Assembly: GCA_934365945.1 (NCBI GenBank)
Contig: CAKRNE010000023.1
Coordinates: 1-34,886, forward strand
Direction of reading: 5' to 3'
Length of the DNA: 34,886 bases
Source of the DNA: an uncultured Agathobacter sp.
Lineage (GTDB): Bacteria; Bacillota; Clostridia; Lachnospirales; Lachnospiraceae
A program made the translations under genes and the position numbers. Below the pieces are notes generated by a model. It saw nothing but the letters and a program-made list of their open reading frames with translations, was not told the DNA's origin and searched no databases. Below, piece after piece: positions 1 to 6,049 of this stretch. Position 1 is the first letter of the stretch, and each line of letters begins with the position of its first letter.

Positions 1-54
1 CAGTGCTGCTCCTATTACTACTAAGCCTATATGAATTGCTGTACTCTTTTTCAT
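1..54 (-). CDS. Partial small hydrophobic peptide gene, cut by window edge
   Basis: This is the first 18 codons of a second copy of the 58-aa hydrophobic peptide gene at 4856-5032. Bases 1-145 match 4979-5123 almost perfectly. Translation probably starts at the ATG at 54-52, after an AAAGGA ribosome binding site; an in-frame ATG 18 bases upstream has no good site. The rest lies outside the window. It sits directly below the LytTR-type repeats at 187-220, which point at it. The function is unknown; a one- or two-helix membrane peptide is all that can be inferred from the intact copy. Confidence 0.5.
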   Translation of the reverse strand, partial: MKKSTAIHIGLVVIGAAL

Positions 55-150
55 ATTATAATATCCTTTCATTTTTTGCCAAATTTATATAGATATCTTT
101 ATTAAATTTTGAAGCTTTAACAGTGTTATCAGTATCTCTGTTTGCTATAC

Positions 151-220
151 ATACTACCACCATAAGAAAAAACAAACAATATATATGTGCTATTTGGTAT
201 GATTTCGGTGCCATTTGACA
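151..220 (-). promoter_or_regulatory. LytTR-type direct-repeat promoter, copy A
   Basis: Reading the minus strand, TGTCAAATGGCAC (220-208) is followed by TACCAAATAGCAC (199-187). These are direct repeats of the consensus TRYCAAATRRCAC whose starts are exactly 21 bp apart. About 31 bp beyond the second repeat lies TAGTAT (156-151), a plausible -10. Two direct repeats two helical turns apart, upstream of a -10 with no good -35, is the usual layout for AgrA/ComE/PlnC-type LytTR regulators. The same layout recurs at 3778-3847 and 5952-6018. Orientation is inferred from the genes lying downstream on the minus strand. Confidence 0.6.
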
Positions 221-340
221 CAATCTACTGTTATGGTGAATTTATATCTAATAAATTTAATTATAATTTTATGTAATGGTATCTGGCACCAATATGGTCA
301 AAATCATTGTTTGCATATTCACTATACTCTTTTATGCACC

Positions 341-406
341 AAAAAAGCAATCACTATGGCATGAACGACACTTTTTAGGTATGAACGACATAGTGATTAC
401 TTTTTT
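341..406. terminator. Long bidirectional terminator-like hairpin, copy 1
   Basis: The left arm AAAAAAGCAATCACTATG (341-358) pairs with CATAGTGATTACTTTTTT (389-406) with one mismatch. The A and T runs at its base make it terminator-like on both strands. The 30-base loop contains the direct repeat ATGAACGACA twice (361-370 and 381-390). The stop codon of the 70-aa peptide gene (399-397) lies inside one arm. An equally preserved copy is at 5150-5215. Confidence 0.65.
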
Positions 407-609
407 ATATAACTTTTTTCCTGCTCAAAACTCAATCCATACTGAAATACCGATGAATCCATTAAAGCTCCATTAATAGATTGATTCAAAATAGAAACTA
501 TGATCAGCACAATATATTGCACCATTTCTGCGAATATTATATACACTGGGATATTTAACTTGTCAATTAATATCCACTGTGCCAGATTTTCCAATCCATA
601 CGTAACCAT
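397..609 (-). CDS. Small single-helix membrane peptide, 70 aa (copy 1)
   Basis: I do not recognise the family. The start is the ATG at 609, eight bases after a perfect AAAGGAGG; a TTG further upstream lies within the ribosome binding site itself. The product has an amphipathic N-terminus, one strongly hydrophobic stretch at about residues 20-43, and a charged C-terminus ending in two lysines. There is no cysteine, which argues against a thiolactone AgrD. From about residue 15 onward it is essentially identical to the 63-aa product of 5206-5397, while the first residues are unrelated, as if leaders had been swapped. It ends in a long terminator hairpin. Its neighbours (GHKL kinases, CPBP proteases, LytTR boxes) suggest a bacteriocin, immunity or signalling peptide, but this is inference. 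Confidence 0.55.
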   Translation of the reverse strand: MVTYGLENLAQWILIDKLNIPVYIIFAEMVQYIVLIIVSILNQSINGALMDSSVFQYGLSFEQEKSYIKK

Positions 610-729
610 TATGTTTCGCCTCCTTTGTAACAATCTTATTATTCACCAAGGGATTGTCTACAAGCAACAGATATGTTATTATCGGTTTGAAATTGTTATT
701 AACGGTCATAATTATAAAAGAGGAACACT

Positions 730-1467
730 ATGAGCCCTACAAAATATGCTATTGCCATTTGTGATGATGAAAAATACTGGCAGAATCAAATTCTTAATTG
801 TTGTAAACTTTTGGAGAACGATATAAATTTTAATTTTGAATACCATATATTTTCATCTGGCGAAGATGTACTTAAATACCAGAACAATATTGATATTTTG
901 TTACTAGACGAAGAATTGCCAGGCACTTCCGGACAGTCAGTTAAAGAACAGTTTGAAGCTTCAAACAAAAATACCATTATTATTTTTATTACCAGTCATA
1001 ACGAAATAGTCTACGATTCTTTTGGTAAAAATGTATACGGATTTATCACAAAACCTATCAATCAAACGAATTTCAACAAGACTCTAAAGAAAACTATAAA
1101 TAAAACAATAGCTGCAAAATATCTGACTCTTCCGGACTCAATTAATGATAATATCACTCTTTCATATCGTGATATTACCTATATGAAGGCAAATGGCAGC
1201 TATACCACAATTTATATGAGTGACTCAACCAATCATCTTATCAGAAAAGGACTGAATGATCTGGAAAAAATCATTACAAACGATACCCTTATAAGAGTAC
1301 ATAAATCATATATCGTAAACTCATATTACATAAAAAAGTTAAATTCTGATGAACTTATTCTTACTACCGATACTACTGTTCCACTTGCGCGAAGACGTAA
1401 GAAACAGGTTCAGACTAAGATCGCACAAAATATTTATGAAAAGGCAGAGAGCATATGGAACAATTGA
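730..1467 (+). CDS. LytTR-family response regulator (AgrA/ComE-like)
   Basis: A 245-aa two-component response regulator. The N-terminal receiver domain (about 1-120) has the acidic pair in ICDDE, a phosphoacceptor Asp in LLLDEELPG, and the conserved Lys in ITKPIN. The C-terminal LytTR DNA-binding domain (about 140-240) carries the typical KANGSYTTIY and LIRVHKSYIVN motifs. Such proteins bind pairs of direct repeats and usually activate peptide-signalling operons. The ribosome binding site AGAGGA precedes the ATG. The gene overlaps the next, a GHKL kinase, by 13 bases, so the two form one operon and a cognate pair. It may read the TRYCAAATRRCAC repeat pairs in this window, although the second regulator at 8976-9749 is an equal candidate. 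Confidence 0.93.
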   Translation: MSPTKYAIAICDDEKYWQNQILNCCKLLENDINFNFEYHIFSSGEDVLKYQNNIDILLLDEELPGTSGQSVKEQFEASNKNTIIIFITSHNEIVYDSFGKNVYGFITKPINQTNFNKTLKKTINKTIAAKYLTLPDSINDNITLSYRDITYMKANGSYTTIYMSDSTNHLIRKGLNDLEKIITNDTLIRVHKSYIVNSYYIKKLNSDELILTTDTTVPLARRRKKQVQTKIAQNIYEKAESIWNN

Positions 1468-2711
1468 ACACCGTAATTTTCGATATCGTAATAGAATTTT
1501 TACTTATTTTTTTATTGTACTCAGATACAATAAAAACCTCATTATATAAATTTTATACATGTGCTGTTATTTTCTTTTTCTCGGTTGTATTACTATACGT
1601 TCTACCAAATATGGCTTCTCCACTTATTGATTTTTTTCTTGAAATGCTGTTAGTATTTATCTTATTAACAGACAAATGGTACAATAAAATCGTTTCATTT
1701 GTCCTTGTATATATTTTGGATTCATTACTCTATCAGGCTCTTGCTCTTATTTGCGATTTAATCTTAGGTTTTTCAATATTTGTTGGCATGAATACGGTTA
1801 AAGAAAAAAATATAATAAAAACCATAGTAATCCTGATACTGGCAATTGCTCTTTTTATAAAAATCAGGAAAAAATACCACTTTTCCTTATCTTTAAAAAA
1901 TAAAATTTTTATATGCGGATATACAGGTACTATATGTATTATATTATCAATTTCACAGCTATACCAGAATCTGATTAATAGTTACTTTTTGTATTCATTT
2001 GCCTTACTGTGCATTGTATCATCAGGAATTATACTAGCTTACATTATCTCTTTATCCGAAAGAAATATAAATTATGAAAATCTACAGAAACAAACTCAGT
2101 ATGTAAATATTTTAAAGCATTATTATAACGAAACCAAAGAGAAAAACTTAGAAATTCGCAAACTAAAACACGATATCAAAAATCAAGTTAATGTTTTATC
2201 CCAGTTACTGGAATCCGAAAACTATAAAGAAGCATTAAACTATATCGATTCTCTTAAAAAGTACACTTTAAATAAAACGCCTTCCATAATTGATACTGGA
2301 AATGTTCTTGTAAATGCTATTATTATGCAAAAGCAGGCAGAATATCCTGACATAAAAATCATATCTAAGGGGGCTATAAGAAACAATCTCACCGTTAACG
2401 ACTATGATTTATGCAGTATATTGAACAATCTTCTGGATAACGCTCTTGAATACAGTGCCAAGAATAATTTTAGTACCGTCTGGTTAAACATATATCTGGA
2501 AGCTTCTGTTTTGCTTATAGACGTTGTTAATAATATATCTGCACCTATAGATATCAGTAAATTTTCTTCAACCACAAAAGCTGATAATATAAATCACGGA
2601 TTTGGATTAGCAATTGTTAAAGAAACGGTTCATTATTACAATGGTTCACTTAAATATGAACTCTCTGAATCACACATAACTGCTAAAGTTCGGTTGTTTA
2701 CTGTGGCATAA
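1455..2711 (+). CDS. GHKL sensor histidine kinase (AgrC-like)
   Basis: A 418-aa membrane histidine kinase. The N-terminal half (about 1-205) is a run of six or so hydrophobic helices without an extracellular domain, typical of sensors for small peptides. The dimerisation/phosphoacceptor helix contains KLKHDIKNQV, with His as the phosphosite. The ATPase part has an N box in NNLLDNALEYS and a G box in HGFGLAIV, matching the GHKL/HATPase_c_5 family of AgrC, VirS and ComD. It overlaps the upstream response regulator gene by 13 bases. It is not closely related to the twin kinases at 6386-8989, so it probably senses a different peptide. Confidence 0.93.
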   Translation: MEQLNTVIFDIVIEFLLIFLLYSDTIKTSLYKFYTCAVIFFFSVVLLYVLPNMASPLIDFFLEMLLVFILLTDKWYNKIVSFVLVYILDSLLYQALALICDLILGFSIFVGMNTVKEKNIIKTIVILILAIALFIKIRKKYHFSLSLKNKIFICGYTGTICIILSISQLYQNLINSYFLYSFALLCIVSSGIILAYIISLSERNINYENLQKQTQYVNILKHYYNETKEKNLEIRKLKHDIKNQVNVLSQLLESENYKEALNYIDSLKKYTLNKTPSIIDTGNVLVNAIIMQKQAEYPDIKIISKGAIRNNLTVNDYDLCSILNNLLDNALEYSAKNNFSTVWLNIYLEASVLLIDVVNNISAPIDISKFSSTTKADNINHGFGLAIVKETVHYYNGSLKYELSESHITAKVRLFTVA

Positions 2712-2820
2712 ATCCACTCATTATGGGTTATACTACTGTTACATTACACTAAAACAGAAGAAATGATGACAAACATGGACATTTTATCAGACAATCCTAT
2801 CAGGGAAAGCCTGATATGCT

Positions 2821-3648
2821 TCACATGAAAGCTTCACAGCTCATACTTGATGCTGCTGAGATTATCATGACTGAGGCAGAGGTATAGACCACAGCATAAA
2901 AGAGGAATAACTCCAACATACAACTAAAGGCGGCAAATTGCCAACAACTTGTTGACGATTTGCCGCCTCTTAAAGTGCCATGTATTGAAATATTTATCCA
3001 GATTTTTTTGTATTTTTTATAGATAAATCCCAAAAATAGTCCTGTCAAAAAATAGTCTAACCATTGACACAAAAATAGTAGTATATTTGTGTTTCCAAAT
3101 GAAGAAAACATATGCATTGCTCAAAACAAAAATCCTGTCACCAATACTGCACACAGTTCTCCATATTTGCTGAAAAACCGAAACAATATACCTCTATAAA
3201 TTATCTCTTCTGTAAAAGGAGCCATAATTACACTCATTATAACAGCCAAAATAGGATAATCCACAAAATACCCATTAACGTTTGACTGATTTACCGGAAC
3301 CGATATATTTGAACACACTGTCATTTCAATAATTCCAGCGATGCAGCTTAACAAGAATGCAATTCCCACACCTGCCAAAACTCTTTTTATATTTACAGAA
3401 ATTCTGTCAGCTTTGAATTTTTTAAATGAAGTGATCAAATATTGCTTCATTGCCACTCCAATCATGATAATCAAAGTCAACTGATAAATCATATTTATCA
3501 GCACCCCATAAAATATATTCTTTTCTTTTAAAATGTCTGTAATACCACTATTCTTAATAATTAAAAAACAAATATGAATTATTACGACTCCAACTATTAG
3601 CTTTTTATGATTCATATCAGTGGATATATAATTGTTTTCTTTTTTCAT
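2821..3648 (-). pseudogene. CPBP-family intramembrane protease, interrupted by a TGA
   Basis: A CPBP (CAAX protease and bacteriocin-processing) family membrane protein. Motif 1 (EExxxR) is in TEEIIYRG. The frame then reads LVTGFLF, a TGA at 3123-3121, and continues in the same frame with AMHMFSSFG. Family proteins have a Gly-like residue at the TGA position (FLFGxxH), so one GGA-to-TGA change would explain it. Motif 2 (FxxxH) spans the stop. Motif 3 begins at SIHGTL, after which the frame enters the hairpin at 2929-2967 and loses similarity. Upstream an AGGAG precedes the ATG at 3648. The gene lies below LytTR box copy B, and its 5' leader resembles that of the 58-aa peptide gene. CPBP proteins often provide bacteriocin self-immunity or peptide processing; this copy is probably inactive. 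Confidence 0.75.
2929..2967. terminator. Strong GC-rich hairpin
   Basis: GGCGGCAAAT (2929-2938) pairs perfectly with ATTTGCCGCC (2958-2967), and an inner CAACA/TGTTG stem extends it. It sits between the plus-strand kinase gene ending at 2711 and the minus-strand CPBP gene, so it could end transcripts from both sides. T-runs are short. The damaged CPBP reading frame runs straight into it, so the original end of that gene was probably lost here. Between 2712 and 2928 I see only short broken frames, including a 24-codon tail ending in a stop at 2887, and no credible gene. Confidence 0.5.
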
Positions 3649-3777
3649 CTCTTTGTACTCCTCATTTTTGCCAAATTTATACAGACATCTTTTATAGTCT
3701 TTTATGATCTTTTACACACTTTTTAACCCAATCTATTAAAAGCATTGTTTTCATTTCCATGCACCATCCTGCTATAC

Positions 3778-3847
3778 ATACTACAACCATAAGAAAAAAC
3801 AAACAATATATATGTGCTATTTGGCATGATTTCGGTGCCATTTGACA
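3778..3847 (-). promoter_or_regulatory. LytTR-type direct-repeat promoter, copy B
   Basis: On the minus strand TGTCAAATGGCAC (3847-3835) and TGCCAAATAGCAC (3826-3814) form direct repeats with 21-bp spacing. A TAGTAT -10 (3783-3778) lies 31 bp beyond, exactly as in copy A. Bases 3773-3884 match 146-258. The segment just downstream (about 3740-3772) matches the interior of the 68-aa gene at 4647-4853, so this promoter now sits on a fused, partly decayed duplicate and faces the damaged CPBP gene. Confidence 0.6.
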
Positions 3848-3917
3848 CAAAATACTGTTATGGTTAATTTATATCTAATAAATTTCCATCACCAAACAAG
3901 CTTTTAAAATGCGGCAT

Positions 3918-4628
3918 TCATTGATTAACCAAATACATCAAATTATGCATCAAATTGATGCTCATATGAGCTGCTATCCCAAAAACAACATTTCCTCTTT
4001 TTATATAAACCAGACAAAACGCAATTCCGGCTAATACATATTGTATTGATTGCAGACAAATCTCATTTAAACTTATTGCCCCTATAGATGGTATAAAATG
4101 CATTAATCCGAATAATACTGATGATATAATCACTTTGATTATCAGACTTTTATTGATGGAGCTGAATATAAACCATCTAAAAATCAATTCTTCTAATATC
4201 GGTCCTATAAATGCAGAAAGAATCATAATAGCCCAATAATGTTCTTTCATTGTCATTCTGAGCGTAATTTCATTTATGCTTTGCTCATTATTTCCGGATG
4301 ACAAAACAAACTGCATAATACCACCTAATATTGTAAACAATACTATTACAGCAAATGATTTGATATATCCCGAAGCTATTGATTTGATATCATACTGTCT
4401 TATCTGTTTTATATCTCTTAAAATACCAGTTCCATAAAGGCTGAATAAAGTAACTATAGCTATAAGATTCCATAAATAGTTTGCTATCAGATATGCATCC
4501 GAATAGCTCGTTTCTTCAAAAACTGATTGTATAACAGGCAATATGATATATTTTTTCCCTATCAAGTACCAGGCCGGAAAGAATATCCAGCCAATATACC
4601 ATTTATTGTTTTCTTTTTTCATTACCAT
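3918..4628 (-). CDS. CPBP-family intramembrane metalloprotease
   Basis: A 236-aa polytopic membrane protein with all three CPBP/Abi motifs: LEELIFRW (EExxxR), FGLMH (FxxxH), and AHMSINLMHN near the C-terminus. Family members are glutamate proteases related to Rce1. In Gram-positive bacteriocin clusters they are linked to self-immunity, and some mature peptides. It appears intact, unlike its neighbour at 2821-3648. No strong ribosome binding site precedes the ATG at 4628, and a second ATG two codons later is equally possible. It follows two small hydrophobic peptide genes on the same strand with an 18-base gap, which suggests one operon (5032 to 3918). Confidence 0.85.
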   Translation of the reverse strand: MVMKKENNKWYIGWIFFPAWYLIGKKYIILPVIQSVFEETSYSDAYLIANYLWNLIAIVTLFSLYGTGILRDIKQIRQYDIKSIASGYIKSFAVIVLFTILGGIMQFVLSSGNNEQSINEITLRMTMKEHYWAIMILSAFIGPILEELIFRWFIFSSINKSLIIKVIISSVLFGLMHFIPSIGAISLNEICLQSIQYVLAGIAFCLVYIKRGNVVFGIAAHMSINLMHNLMYLVNQ

Positions 4629-4646
4629 TTCTGCTTTGATTGGCTT

Positions 4647-4853
4647 TTATTCTGCAATGTTTCTTTTTTGAAATACAGAAAGAGCTATCAATGAACATGT
4701 AAGAATAACTATTGCTGAAGCAGGCATTGTTTGCATTCCCATGCACCATCCTGCTATAATAAGTGCAATTTTATTATTCTGCCCTACTATTAATATACTC
4801 AAGAAAATAATTACAAATAATGGTACTAAAATCAAATCAAATATTTTCTTCAT
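4647..4853 (-). CDS. Small two-helix membrane protein, 68 aa
   Basis: Unrecognised. It has two predicted transmembrane stretches (about residues 5-25 and 46-62) joined by a loop with GWCMGMQTMP, and ends with a basic/acidic tail. It starts two bases after the stop of the 58-aa peptide gene, whose last codons (GAGGAAATA) supply the ribosome binding site, so the two are translationally coupled. A fragment matching its middle is found at about 3740-3772, which marks it as part of a cassette that has been copied. A bacteriocin, immunity or signalling role is possible from context only. Confidence 0.6.
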   Translation of the reverse strand: MKKIFDLILVPLFVIIFLSILIVGQNNKIALIIAGWCMGMQTMPASAIVILTCSLIALSVFQKRNIAE

Positions 4854-4855
4854 TT

Positions 4856-5032
4856 TTATATTTCCTCTTCATCTTTTTTATTAAATTTTGAATATATCAA
4901 CATTCCTAATGACAACCCAAGTGCTACACCAATTGGTAACATTGCAATATTCTTTATAACAACACTCATGCAAGTTCCCAGTGCTGCTCCTATTACTACT
5001 AAGCCTATATGAATTGCTGTACTCTTTTTCAT
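4856..5032 (-). CDS. Small hydrophobic peptide with Gly-rich helices, 58 aa
   Basis: Unrecognised. The preferred start is the ATG at 5032, nine bases after AAAGGA; an ATG at 5050 would add six residues but lacks a site. The product has two hydrophobic, glycine- and alanine-rich helices (GLVVIGAALG and PIGVALGLSLG) and an acidic tail (KKDEEEI). Helical hairpins with small-residue faces occur in pore-forming peptides and in small immunity proteins; neither can be chosen here. A partial second copy is at 1-54. That copy has LytTR box A as promoter, but this copy has lost its box by a 169-bp deletion and sits below a terminator hairpin, so it may be poorly expressed. Confidence 0.6.
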   Translation of the reverse strand: MKKSTAIHIGLVVIGAALGTCMSVVIKNIAMLPIGVALGLSLGMLIYSKFNKKDEEEI

Positions 5033-5380
5033 ATTATAATATCCTTTCATTTTTTCCCAAATTTATATAGATATCTTTATTAAATTTTGAAGCTTTAACA
5101 GTGTTATCAGTATCTCTGTTTGCATATTCACTATACTCTTTTATGCCCCAAAAAAGCAATCACTATGGCATGAACGACACTTTTTAGGTATGAACGACAT
5201 AGTGATTACTTTTTTATATAACTTTTTTCCTGCTCAAAACTCAATCCATACTGAAATACCGATGAATCCATTAAAGCTCCATTAATAGATTGATTCAAAA
5301 TAGAAACTATGATCAGCACAATATATTGCACCATTTCTGCGAATATTATATACACTGGGATATTTAACTTGTCAATTAAT
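4979..5380. repeat. Duplicated block, copy 2 (partner 1-571)
   Basis: This continuous 402-bp block matches 1-145 and 310-571. It is what remains if 169 bp between two TGTTTGC repeats are removed from copy 1; here the fused TGTTTGC is at 5117-5123. The lost segment carried the LytTR direct repeats. At 5380 the match ends inside the coding region of the small peptide gene, and the two copies continue with different N-terminal codons. Confidence 0.85.
5150..5215. terminator. Long bidirectional terminator-like hairpin, copy 2
   Basis: This is an almost exact copy of the hairpin at 341-406, with the same A- and T-rich arms and the same pair of ATGAACGACA repeats in the loop. It follows the 63-aa peptide gene, whose stop codon lies in one arm, and separates it from the 58-aa peptide gene downstream on the minus strand. 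Confidence 0.65.
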
Positions 5381-5397
5381 CGGCTCAATCTGTTCAT
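5206..5397 (-). CDS. Small single-helix membrane peptide, 63 aa (copy 2)
   Basis: Unrecognised paralogue of the 70-aa product at 397-609. Residues from IDKLNIPVY to the C-terminal SYIKK are essentially identical, while the N-terminus here is MNRLSRL instead of a 14-residue unrelated start. The ATG at 5397 follows GAGGAAAACAGG. It is the last gene of a short minus-strand series (5924 to 5206) beginning under LytTR box C, and it ends in a long terminator hairpin. The hydrophobic helix is at about residues 13-36. Confidence 0.55.
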   Translation of the reverse strand: MNRLSRLIDKLNIPVYIIFAEMVQYIVLIIVSILNQSINGALMDSSVFQYGLSFEQEKSYIKK

Positions 5398-5444
5398 CCT
5401 GTTTTCCTCAGCTTAAAAGTAACCAGTTACTATTTTATATATTA

Positions 5445-5651
5445 CTAATTCCTGTTTGTTTCCTTTAATATATATATTCCAAATAAAATTAGCCCTATTC
5501 CTAATCCCAGAAAAGAAACTCCATTTACTTTATTATACGAAAAATCTACTCCATACAGCATCAAAGCTTGACTTATTATTATCCCTATTGACGAAATAAT
5601 TATCAATAAAATTGAACTTTTTTTTAGAAATTTCACCTTAGTTCTCCTCAT
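5445..5651 (-). CDS. Small two-helix membrane protein, 68 aa
   Basis: Unrecognised. It has a basic N-terminus (MRRTKVKFLKK) and two transmembrane helices (about residues 12-33 and 43-61) with a short extracellular loop, ending in KETNRN. Its ATG overlaps the stop of a 34-codon frame upstream (ATGA). Small basic two-helix proteins next to peptide genes are often immunity proteins, and that is the best guess here. It belongs to the same minus-strand series as the 40-aa and 63-aa peptide genes. Confidence 0.55.
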   Translation of the reverse strand: MRRTKVKFLKKSSILLIIISSIGIIISQALMLYGVDFSYNKVNGVSFLGLGIGLILFGIYILKETNRN

Positions 5652-5752
5652 ATAATTCCTATTTTCTCTTTCTGCGCATTGTTGAGAATATATATAGCTA
5701 ATGATTCTATTACGAAACCGCCATCAACCTGCATAAGTATAGTGTTATTCAT
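5648..5752 (-). CDS. Possible 34-aa peptide, or frameshifted peptide remnant
   Basis: A 34-codon frame beginning MNNTILMQVDGG lies between the 40-aa peptide gene and the 68-aa membrane protein gene and overlaps the latter by ATGA. It has no ribosome binding site of its own. An 11-codon frame starting at 5780 after AGGAGA runs into it and stops at 5745, overlapping its ATG. The two frames together look like one roughly 45-codon peptide gene broken by a one-base shift, or a coupled pair. Coding status is uncertain. Confidence 0.3.
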   Translation of the reverse strand: MNNTILMQVDGGFVIESLAIYILNNAQKEKIGII

Positions 5753-5801
5753 TGTTTCTAATTTTTTCTTTTGTTTTCATAATCAGATTTCTCCTAAAAT
5801 A

Positions 5802-5924
5802 TTAAAGTTCCTTTAACATCTTGACAAATTTTGTAAAATTCAATGTAAGGATTGATGAAACTTTACCTGTAACATTTTCTCCATTGCATTGGTTCAGTTC
5901 TTTTCTATTTAGCTCTTTAAACAT
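5802..5924 (-). CDS. 40-aa peptide, candidate pheromone or bacteriocin precursor
   Basis: The frame encodes 40 residues. It starts MFKELNRKELNQCNG, continues through ENVTGKVSS, and ends TKFVKMLKEL. The ATG at 5924 follows AAAGGAGAG at a generous spacing. The N-terminal part resembles the FxELxxxEL leaders of ComC/BlpC and class II bacteriocin precursors, but the cleavage site would be Gly-Glu rather than Gly-Gly, so the match is not canonical. The C-terminal half would form a basic amphipathic helix. The gene lies directly below LytTR box C and heads the minus-strand small-gene series, opposite the twin kinases. No peptidase-containing ABC exporter is present in the window. Confidence 0.5.
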   Translation of the reverse strand: MFKELNRKELNQCNGENVTGKVSSILTLNFTKFVKMLKEL

Positions 5925-5951
5925 TTTCTCTCTCTCCTTTCATCAAGCAAC

Positions 5952-6018
5952 ATACTATTTCATCGACAACATATCAATAATTATGTGCTATTTGGTAGGA
6001 TTTCCGTGTTATTTGGTA
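5952..6018 (-). promoter_or_regulatory. LytTR-type direct-repeat promoter, copy C
   Basis: On the minus strand TACCAAATAACAC (6018-6006) and TACCAAATAGCAC (5997-5985) differ at one base and have 21-bp spacing. A TAGTAT -10 (5957-5952) lies 28 bp beyond the second repeat. The first gene downstream is the 40-aa peptide gene at 5924. Of the three copies this has the two most similar repeats. Read on the plus strand, TATAAT at 6050-6055 could make the site divergent toward the kinase at 6386, but that hexamer belongs to an inverted-repeat element. Confidence 0.62.
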
Positions 6019-6049
6019 AAATAATATACAATTTTTTTTATTTTGGTAG

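Larger units (their letters stand above)
1..571. repeat. Duplicated block, copy 1 (partner 4979-5380)
   Basis: Bases 1-145 match 4979-5123 and bases 310-571 match 5119-5380, both nearly identical. The partner is continuous, so it lacks the 169 bp that carry the LytTR repeats here. The junction in the partner falls on TGTTTGC, which is present at both edges of the extra segment here (139-145 and 308-314). The extra segment also resembles 3769-3884. The copies share the start of the 58-aa peptide gene, the long hairpin, and the last 50-odd codons of the 63/70-aa peptide gene. Confidence 0.85.

Noticed and set aside
397..609. AgrD-type thiolactone pheromone
   Set aside because: There is no cysteine and no AgrB next to it; the hydrophobic helix is also too long for an AgrD leader.
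654..663. TTGTCTACAA occurs both upstream of the AgrA-like gene (654-663) and the membrane XRE gene (34821-34830)
   Set aside because: A 10-bp near-palindrome in AT-rich DNA can recur by chance, and the two genes share no other promoter feature.
276..733. Plus-strand frames of 66 and 77 codons opposite the 70-aa peptide gene
   Set aside because: They lie antisense to a gene with a perfect ribosome binding site, cross the hairpin at 341-406, and have no ribosome binding site of their own.
2770..2887. A frame ending KASQLILDAAEIIMTEAEV before the hairpin at 2929
   Set aside because: It looks protein-like but is only about 24 codons and broken upstream by a frame change; I could not assign it to any family.
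3121..3123. Possible TGA recoding (selenocysteine, or TGA read as glycine or tryptophan)
   Set aside because: TGA is used as a normal stop elsewhere (for example the cpsD/ATPase ATGA overlap), no SECIS-like hairpin is evident, and the gene's 3' end is also damaged.
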